Below are positions 21,410-61,011 of a stretch of 64,000 nt of DNA, one piece after another. This stretch comes from Metaphire vulgaris. Its lineage: Eukaryota; Annelida; Clitellata; Crassiclitellata; Megascolecidae. The notes beneath the pieces are model-generated. The model worked only from the letters and a program-made list of their open reading frames with translations. It searched no databases and was not told the DNA's origin. The DNA is taken from contig CM030834.1 in assembly GCA_018105865.1 (NCBI GenBank), forward strand, positions 16,850,219 through 16,914,218, written 5' to 3'. Numbering within the stretch: position 1 is the first letter of the stretch; each line of letters starts with the position of its first letter. The position numbers and the translations under genes were made by a program.

Positions 21410-21673
21410 CTGACACTGATCTCCGGTACTAGGCAAGCAGCAACGCAGGTGGCTCACCCCATTAATCTAAAGTAGGTGCCATTACTTTCTCTAGACCTGC
21501 ATTTTACCTTTGCACCTTAGCACTGGTACCAATTCATCGACGCCTAAGTGATGAACAGCTTGGTTGGCCGCCGGCACCACGATTAAATCCCAGGATGGTG
21601 ACCCATCCGAGTACTAACCGCACTCAACGTTGCTTAACTTCGGTGTTCTGATGAGAACCGGCCGCACAACGCC
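21410..21673 (-). mobile_element. 5S rRNA-headed SINE (SINE3-type)
   Basis: Read on the - strand, 21673-21566 is 5S rRNA-like: CACCGAAGTTAAGCAACG (box A region) then GGTTAGTACTCGGATGGGT and a diverged box C, so the Pol III internal control region is largely kept. The first roughly 30 nt of a normal 5S gene are missing or changed. The body (21565-21410) matches three other segments in this window. Known 5S-derived SINEs are grouped as SINE3. Confidence 0.78.
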
Positions 21674-22261
21674 AAATAGGTCAGGTCTTCAAAAGAAACT
21701 AAAATCAAAATCTTACTTTAGACATTAACATAATGCTAAACAGTAAATGGGAATTGGAACAAAACTAACACTGGCAACATAAAATTATATAACCAGGTCT
21801 GGGAAAAGCAATTTATAAATGTTCATTAATGATTAAATTTTTATTATTAAAAGTAATTGCTATTTCCTTTTAATTATTCAACATTGCCACAAGTCACAAT
21901 GAATGGAAAGAAGTGCATTATAGATGGACCATTAGATACATGATCAAATTCTGGATTGTTTAAATGAACGAACAATTTGGTTTTATACTTCGGTTTCAGA
22001 TAACATTCGCTGCATTTCTCTTTAAGACGTGAGTATCTAAGATCGTGAGCAACTCACTAAATCTAGTGTATATCTGTGTATATTAATCAGTAATTCTCAA
22101 AAGTTGCCTATTAAAACATTGCAGTGGCCACAAGCACTAATCAACCACAAAATAATTCATATAAAACCCAAGAGAAACTTTAAACAAATGACTCAGTACT
22201 TGTATAAATGAACAATTTCAAACAACTCAGTCCACAAAGTTGAGTAATTTTTGTCTAAATA

Positions 22262-22437
22262 CAGTAGAACTTTATTACAATGGACTTGGTTATAATGCAT
22301 ATTCGGCTATAATGTACCACAATGTACGGTCCCACGTGATGCGCTACCATATTGGATGGCATTGGGTATAACATACCTCAGATATAACATACTAAATTTT
22401 ACAGACCCACTGAGTATGTTTTAATAAAGCTCTACTG
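22262..22437. mobile_element. Tc1/mariner-pogo-like MITE
   Basis: Ends CAGTAGAACTTTATTA and (inverse) CAGTAGAGCTTTATTA match at 15 of 16. The element is flanked by TA on both sides, and ATAATG-type internal repeats fit pogo/Tigger-like relics. On the - strand its terminus supplies an AATAAA (22276-22271), about 930 nt past the PHKB stop. Confidence 0.78.
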
Positions 22438-22439
22438 TA

Positions 22440-23200
22440 TGCTTTTAACATATAGTACAGAAAAAAGAAATGTTCATAATGCCAATATAATTATGGAAAA
22501 AGACATGAAATATCATACCAACAATATTAAGACCATACCTTAATGATTATGACAAAGTCAGTGTGAATTATTTAATTAAACCATTCCCTAAGAGACCATC
22601 CACAAAAGACGAAAAGCAAAAGGGCTGTCTCAAAAGTGGATGCCGGCACTTGAAAACAAGAACAAAATAGTCTTTCCCGCATTATCTCGCTCCTTGTTTT
22701 CTCACCAAACTTGCCTCTCTCCAATAAAAGGCCCAGAACAGATTTCCTCCCCTGTAATTTCCCTCTTCAAGCCTCCCCGTTTGTTGCCTTAGCCATGCCT
22801 GAAATGAGACAAAAGTATTTCCACCTGTGCAATCTTTCCCCACTCATTCGCCATTGGGTATGAATAAATGGAGGAAATCTGTCCATAACATCACCTCATG
22901 CCATAGTGGTCGAGTGTCCGCAGTTGTGCAGAAAGTCAATTGCCCGTAACTAATGGAGGCTCACATCAGAGGGAAAGGGAAGGGGAGGGAGAAAAAGAGA
23001 CGAAGGGATTACGCGGTTGACATGCCCTCGTTATGTCGCCAACCCTGCCCCTCGCCAATACAGAACCCCAGATCAATATGGGCAGGATAGCGCGACTGCG
23101 TATATATTCAAAAGAAAATCTATACAGAATTTTACACACATGGGGACAGAATTCACAGATCATAAACTGTTGTTCAGATGAAATTGTTTGGCAAAATGGA
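22440..23200. other. PHKB 3' flank, probable 3' UTR, no other gene
   Basis: Directly downstream of the - strand PHKB stop (23203). No closer AATAAA on the - strand was found than the one in the MITE at 22276. No other coding content was recognised. Confidence 0.4.
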
Positions 23201-23202
23201 AA

Positions 23203-53361
<30,159 letters not shown>

Positions 53362-53611
53362 GCTGCTTGTGGTCACAAAATCGAACGCTATAAAAATACC
53401 GTTTCCGAAAAATAAACGAAGTAGGACCACTTTGAGTAGGACCACCGCTTAATCGCTGCTGCGACTGGCCGACTGCACTCACTGCAGGCGCAACCTAGTG
53501 TTGACACTTGAAAACAAGTGGTAGACGTGAAAAACAGGTAGAAATCATAAGGATTTTCTAATAAAGGAGATTTTTGACAGACAGACTGAGACAGTGTTAG
53601 TAATTATAAGT

Positions 53612-54000
53612 AAGTAAGTAAAATCTCTTGAATTTATATAGCGCTTTTAAAAGTAGTACAACAGTAGCTGCTCATTCTTAAGCGCATAGCCTTTCTTAAA
53701 ATAGCCATAGAAAAGTTGAATGATCAGTCAGGCAATTGTCAATGTATCCGAAGGACAATGAGGATTCAGATTTTGTTGTTTGACAGTGTCTAAGGCTGCG
53801 GAGGGAAGCTGGGATGGTGGGATCCAGTTCCAAAGTTCAGGTGCGGCGTGTGAAAAGGCGCGGTTGCAGATTTTCAGGGATGACTGATTCAGCGGTGTGA
53901 ACGAGTGAGATGAGGTGACGATCGTGTGGGGTCGAGGAAGCCGAGGTGTTAATACTGTTCTAAGGTAAACAGGTTTTGTTGATGACTAAGTGAGCTAATG
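53612..54000 (-). mobile_element. Second copy of the 42850-43810 LINE 3' end, degenerate
   Basis: Blocks such as ACAACAGTAGCTGCTCATTCTTA, TTCAGGTGCGGCGTGTGAAAAGG and ATTTTCAGGGATGACTGATT align with 42905-43330. Frames are broken. Ends next to a hAT terminus at 54008. Lies between PHKB and the sushi gene. Confidence 0.8.
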
Positions 54001-54007
54001 CAGTGTT

Positions 54008-54488
54008 TCCCAAACTATGGGTCGCTACCCAAAAGTGGGTCACAGGGCTCAGTCAGGGTCGCGAGTTAGCGTGAAGTTAGATTCACAAGTGCCATTTTCT
54101 AACCAATACCACAATGTCACAAGCTTCCTGCTTAGGTTATAAGAAATGTATATGCCTGCAATCCTCAACGTTTGGCTTATATTACTATTATTAGTGTATT
54201 ATCCTATTATATTATTATTCTAGTTGACAATAATAATAATAGTTAATAATAATAGTTGATCATTCGCGCGGGGGAATCCCGCCCTGTGGAACTCTCTTCC
54301 AGACAATGTGACTGGAGCAGTCTCAGCTGGACTTTTCATTAGAAATTTGAAGACACATTTATTTAATATTGGATATGAACTGTGTTAAGCGCTTTTGTTG
54401 TAGGCCTTAGCCTTGTCTACTGCGCTATATAAATTGTCAATAAATAAATAAATAAGTTTGCAAAGCTGCTGCACTTTGGGAAGCCCTG
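54008..54488. mobile_element. hAT-like element carrying a LINE 3' end
   Basis: CAGTGTTTCCCAAACTATGGG at the left faces ACTTTGGGAAGCCCTG at the right, an imperfect inverted repeat. No target duplication is visible. The interior includes the LINE fragment 54270-54455. Confidence 0.5.
54270..54455 (+). mobile_element. L2/CR1-like LINE 3' end with AATA tail
   Basis: Encodes LWNSLPDNVTGAVSAGLF then KTHLFNIGYELC and a stop, followed by CTGCGCTATATAAATTGTC and (AATA)n. The C-terminal motif and 3' end match other CR1/L2-like copies here. Confidence 0.75.
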
Positions 54489-54968
54489 ACCCATAGTACT
54501 TTTTAAAATAATATTAATCTATTTCGCACTAACACAATAAAAGCGTATTCCGACCATTTTGCTATGAAGCTCCACTAACAATAGAAACTGCTTTTCATAG
54601 TGTAGTTCGTAGTTGTGTATCTAGATTCTGGAACGTGACGGTTAAGCGATTTTACAATACTCATATGATTTTTAAGGCGCGTAACAAAGGTATGTTCCTG
54701 GCAAAATATTAAAAAAAATAATTTTTATGAAATTTCAATATATATTTTTCTCCTTTTGTCTTATTTGGTAAAAATATGAATAATTCTGCCTACTATATTT
54801 GCCATATTTTCATTCAAATTGAATAAGAGCTTTTGTTTTTAATGTTTTGTCATTTATTCAAAACTCACAATATTCTTTTCAACTAACGTTCGCCAGATGG
54901 CCTAATGCATTTTCAATTTTTTTGATATTACGCAGAGTTATTTCTAGGATTGTGGATTTGGGGGTGTC

Positions 54969-55148
54969 AAGTGGCGTAGCGAGGGGGCAGTGGGGGCGAA
55001 CCGCCCCGGGCGGCACTTCCCCTAGGGGCGGCATTTTCGAATTTTGATAAGGTTTTTTGCTTTTAATAGCGTTATTTGCTTGTCAGGAAATTTCGGAGGC
55101 GGCACTTTTTTCTCACCCCGGGTGGTACTTTGCCTCGCTACGTCACTG
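54969..55148. mobile_element. hAT-like MITE (CAGTGGCGTAGC family)
   Basis: AAGTGGCGTAGCGAGGGGGC to CCTCGCTACGTCACTG, flanked by GGGGTGTC-like text on both sides (7-8 bp match). Contains TTGCTTGTCAGG. Confidence 0.65.
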
Positions 55149-56310
55149 GGGTGTCGGAAAAATTTGGGGGTGTCAGAATTTGGAAAATGACAAGCAAAAA
55201 AGAAATAAAACATATCAAGTCTCCCAAAAAGTCTGACAAGCAAAAAAACTTATGCTAAGTCTCAAAAAAGCCTGACAAGTAAAAAATAGGTCATCCAGCT
55301 GAAAGTCCGGTGGGGGATGCATCCCCACTCATCCCCCACGTGAAACCGCTACTGCCTACTCAAGAGGGAACAATGAAACGCAATAAAAAACATGCCGATG
55401 TAAGTATAGGCCCTATTCCAAGAAGAGACACAATGCTGACAACGATATTAGAAGGGTAACTGAGAGGCAGATGGAACCTTGTTATTTAACGGAAAATGAC
55501 AGATGATGGTTACGACGGTAACGACCTTACAGCAGCGTACAAAAACTAGTGGATGCCCGGGGCCAAGTTAATTTGGATGCCCGTCATCTGGCGTATGCCT
55601 GATGTTGAGCAAAAAAGGACCTCGAGTTAATTTTAATACCCCCATCTTGTGGATGCCCGGAGCCACCGGTCCATTACTAAAGGACTTGTAGTCTACAGAT
55701 GACCTGAAAAAATGGTGTTGATGCTGCATCTGTTATAGCCTAGCCTATAGGTCTAGGCTATGGGCTCGAAAATTAGGCCTACTCTATTAAAATCACTCTA
55801 TTAGTATTCTTTTGGTGAGGCTAACCGTTAGTTATGACAACCCTAACGACATGTCGCGTGTGGCCTGATCCTAACGAGACATGGCAATGAAATCGTCCTC
55901 TGTGTGAAGCTGAAGCAAAGTAGACAACGTCCTCAAAACTATGATGATCAACAAATTCAACATTCAACTATTATTCGTTATTCGATGGTTTACCGAGTCT
56001 TTGAAAATGGAATTATAGTATTGTAAGCATAGGCGGATTTAGAGTTTAATATTTGGGTAGGCTAGCATGGGGGTCTGGGGGTGCCATCCAGCACGCGTAC
56101 CATCCAGCACGCGACAGACCTGATGTTGATGGAAAAAAATGTTTGTTTTGGTGGGATTAGTTGGGTAGGCTTAAGCCTACCCTAGCCTTTAATAAAATCC
56201 GCCTATGATTGTAAGCATATGAACTTAGCAGGCTGTCCGTTAGATTCGGCGGCTTGCAATTTTCTGTTTTCGGTTCAAATAGTTTCGCACCGGGCCATTC
56301 GGCGTCCAAC
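55149..56310. other. Repeat debris between PHKB and the sushi gene 3' end
   Basis: Three GACAAGCAAAAAA-type words (55190-55290) and a GATGCCC repeat (55550-55660) occur. No gene is supported. It would include the 3' UTR of the - strand sushi gene, but no clear polyadenylation signal was found. Confidence 0.4.
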
Positions 56311-56314
56311 CCCA

Positions 56315-57767
56315 TCATGCCTGCGTGGACAGCGTACGGCTTTCGTACATGTGTTGGTCTCCGTGTACAGCGTAGCTGATGGCGTCCGGTGCCATTTTGC
56401 TGCTCTGCAGAAGAGCGAGATTAGTGGTCGAAAGTTCGTCGGAGCGTATCTGCGGCGCCGGGGGGCAGCCGTGGGCTTCGTAAGTCCCGAATCCGGAGTC
56501 GTAGATCAGCGACTGCATGGCGAACTGGTGGAAATCGCACGGTGCTCCTCCGTGGCTCGGTTTCTGCTCGTGGAATTTTCCGTGTTGCTCACTGGTGGCG
56601 ACGTCTGGCGAAATGTGCGTCAACAGCTCCAATCTCCTCTCGCATTGCAACATCTGCTTACGGCGTCTTCTGCAAAAATAGCGAATTGAAGTGTCATTTT
56701 TTAATGTTTTAGCAATGTGATTTAGGTAATAAAATTATATATATATATATAACTTAGTAACTAAATAAACCGAGGCCTATACTCTCGCATTTGCTGCTTT
56801 GCGAATATTTGTGCTATAGAAATGTTCGTATAATAATAATAATATGAAATGTTTGCTACACTAGTAGTAGGCCTAAGCCTGTAACTATGCTACCAGCTCT
56901 TCATCTCATATTTTTATAGATACGTTATACGCGCATCTTTTTCGAGCTTTATGTCAACTGAATTGTGGGGCAAATTTCAGAGACTGTAATAAGAAAAAGC
57001 GTTGAGTTAGCAACTTAGCATCCATAGGTCTATGATGCTTGAATTTGCTAACGAAGTTAAATTTAAAATCTACCGGTAATCAGATTCTTCGGTTTATTCA
57101 ACGCTTTGATGGCAATGCACTAGTCAACGGCCTAAATTACTATTTACCTTCGTATTACGATTACAACGACAGCCAATAGAAGGCAACCGACGAGAATTCC
57201 AATGATTACACCAAGGCCAACAATCACCAGGATGCCTAAAATAACACGAATTCAGAACTATCATCGGATAACTTAGATTCAAAATACGTCACTGGTGCAC
57301 CCAGTATCAGTGTAGGCCTAGGCCTATGGACTGATTACATTACAGGTGAAGTGTTAAATTTTATAAAGCAATGTGAATCGGTCTAGACATAAATCTCTAG
57401 ACCTCTATATAGATAGGCCTATCTCTATAGACCTAAATCAGTGGGCGCGCTCAGGAGTCAGGATGGTAGACCAGGATTGGAAAAGACTGCAATTTTTCCA
57501 GGTCCTCGTTTTATAAAGAATGGACAAGTCAGCAAGCAGTGACCAGGACATTTTCCCCGTCTCTCGGAAAATGCCACACTAGGTGCGTTAAACCCCATTC
57601 GTAACTAATCTAACTTTAGGTGCAATCTGTTATTAGCCGAGGTGACACAAGAAGAGATCTATACAGTGTAGGCCCTACAGTGAAATATAGCGCCTCAGCT
57701 CCAGTGCTGCCGCTGCTTCTCAGTTCTAAAACCGGAAAATACACGATACGATCCTCGTTCTCATATA

Positions 57768-57844
<77 letters not shown>

Positions 57845-58707
57845 TGAATATGCCTGCTGGCAGATAATGTATAGATGAAATTCACAGTATAGGGATTGGC
57901 TGTATAATAAAGCAGGAGAATTGTCACCTTCTGTCGTTGATCCTGCCTGTTCCATGGCCGCCTTGACGCTCCAGTCCGTCGCGCCGCCTACAGAGAGCAC
58001 AGCCATTCAATTATCTTAGATTCGTCGTCCATTCGCAGGCCGCGATGGATGCTGATCTCTTTAGAAGAGAATACTCCCCTCCCCAAAGGCAGTGCTTCTT
58101 CAGTGGGAACGCACGGGAACAGCGTGAATTACAGTTTAAGAACAACAAGCTACATTGTATAAAAATACCAATTACTGTTATTGTACTAATATCTACACGT
58201 GCATGCTATGCCTAGGTTTTTTTACGACAAAACAGATGTGAAATGCGTATCTAAACATTTTTCCCTGAGAAAAAGCACTGCCCAAAGAATGAAATGTTCC
58301 TCACAAATTTTTTTAAAAGAAAAAATTGTGGGTAAGGGAAATAATTCTTATGAGAAACGCTGTATTATCTACTCTACAGAGACAAGGATCGCAAGACTTT
58401 TAACGTCGAATTTAACGACGGTTTGTTTTCACGATTTCCTGATTTGTGGCTATTCCGTTCGAATGACTCTTAGGCGCCGCTATATGCTTTGCGTAGAAAA
58501 TCAGTGACGTACCATGGTTCCAGAATATGGTGGTGGAGCATTATCACATATACAGACAAATTTAGTCTGATCTGATTGGGGATGGGAAATTTATGATATA
58601 TCTAATTTATGTTTGAATTTGTAGCTTAGGAGCAATTTGGAACAATTATATGTATATATTGCATATATTGCAATTTGGAACAATTATATGTATATATAAA
58701 TTATATG

Positions 58708-58745
<38 letters not shown>

Positions 58746-60947
58746 AATGACAACTTATCGTCGGCAATTAATTTGCTTCCCTCCACCCCGGTAACATTAG
58801 CTCATTGGTTCTGCACGAACTAGTCTGCCCGAGATGGGGGCCCGGCACCCTAAGCCCTTTGCCCCAGTGGCGTAGCGAAGGAGTCCGCGCCCCCGGTACA
58901 GCAGCCTCAGCAGGTACTAATGGCTCCCTCAACTTCCGAAAAATCCTGACAAGCAAAAAAGGTCATAACCTAGTTCGCGTGGTTAAGTTACAGGTACACG
59001 GGACATAGGCCTACGTGTTCATGTGAAATAGATGATGACTCATTTTAAATCCAGCCATGGTAGACTAAAAGAATATCTTTCAAACAATTTGTGGATCGAT
59101 TTGCCCCTCTCCACCTCGGCGTTCGGAGGCGGCTATCCCCCGCCCCGTCGCTTTGGCAGTGGCTTTGCCCCTTCGCGGCTACGCTAATGTAAAAACTGTA
59201 CGCATTTTTTCTAGCGCTCGCATGGTCTACCGGTGACATTTTGATGTCGCATTCAGTCAGGTACGAGAAACAAAGAAGCTCGATAAATAAAATTCTGTCG
59301 CAAAGGTCGACGCTTGACTTTTACGCACGTGTCGTATAATGACAATTCTGCTTTGTCAATGTACGAACTAACTTAGCAGAATTACACTCTTCACAATGCG
59401 CGCGAAGCCATCTGTGGCTGCTGCTGCTGCTGCTGCAGTCTCATTCCCCCATCCACCCTCTACAATAGCTTCCGTCGTTAATTCGTATCATCTGTCCAAC
59501 AATCGATGAAACCAACTCTAAGGCGATATAAGGCGATAAATAGAGCGATCGATCGATGTGAATATAGAATAGACGGACAATATGCAACCGACCCATGCGT
59601 CCCCTCATATTCAAACAACGAACACGCCAATTCAGAGTTCATTACGAGTACGAAGTATATACAGTATTTTGTTTAATACGCTTATTTAAAGGCGCTTCCG
59701 TATATTCATTATTCCTTCTCCGTGGGCACGCTATACCTGTTGGTGTCTAGTGCAGAGGCGGTTGCACATGGGGGTTCTGCATGGGTGAACCGTGTCCCAT
59801 ATTGAACACCTGTACCCCAGTGGCCCCCATACTTTTATGCACTCGTTCTAAGCAGTCATACTAGTCCAGGCTTATGAAAAATAGTTGGCTTCCATGATTA
59901 GAAGTTGCCACCCCAAGTCCCAACGGCCCCGCCACACTTGCCAAATCCTGGAGCCGCCACTGGTCTATTGCAGTTTGAGTTCGCTTCCTGCATTTGTCTC
60001 TGTCCTGTGCGTCTTTGTAGGCCCTATGTTTCATATATATCCATGTTGCAGCATTCTTTAATTTCTTTCATGTTGTCTATCCATTCTTTCCGTGGTTGCT
60101 TATATTGGAATGGCTAAACAACAGGAATACATTTCTATATTAAGAATTATAAAAACAGCATTTTACAGGAAATGTTGCCCTAAAATCATTTAACCGAATG
60201 ATAGTTAAAGATCTCTATTACATGTCTAAGTGCATTTGTATAGCGCTGTATGAATTTACACGGCTATATTCAGGCTGCTGTACAGAGTTATCAGACTTCG
60301 AAGCAATATCTCGATTACCATCTGGCACCACACTTTTCGAAATTTCGACCACGATACCAGTGGCGTAGCCAGGATTTCAAATAGGGTGGCACTTCGGCGC
60401 TTTCCGGTCAAAATGTCTTGACGAGCAAAAACGGTTGTCGTCTCAAGCACTTTAAAATCTGCTGTCTTGTGCGTTTTCCTCTATTTAATACTACCCCCTC
60501 CATTCACCGGTTTTGGACGAATTCATGAGCAGTTCCGGTCCGAATAGAGGGGACGAGCCCCCGTGCTCCCCCGTCGCTACGCCAATGCACGAGACACTTG
60601 GGCAGTGAGCTTAATACAATTTCTCATACTGTTTAATTACAGTAATTGAATTTTGATTTTTTTTTAAAACTAAAAAGGTGTATTTCCATTTTCAGGATAA
60701 ACTCGGCATGGAAAAACGCAAGAAGATAGTGTCGTGTGTCATGCGCGTCGCTTGTCACGACATCGGCTGTGAAAGCGTTTGACGCACAACATGCCTTGCC
60801 ACTGCCCTTTCCGCATACGCGTGCTTCCCGGGTTATAACGACGCTCGTGATTCCTCACTCATGCCGTCACTCATGCCGTCAACAGATCCTCGGACCAGCA
60901 CAGCTTTCATGACTTGGTGTTACACGTCTCTGCACCTGAGATCATTA

Positions 60948-61011
<64 letters not shown>

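Noticed and set aside
21566..21673. Functional 5S rRNA gene
   Set aside because: The first ~30 nt and the closing 3' helix of 5S are missing or altered, and it is fused to a repeated SINE body.
57616..58006. Ile-Tyr repeat frames
   Set aside because: Translation of an AT microsatellite. Only 57928-57987 within this range is a supported exon.
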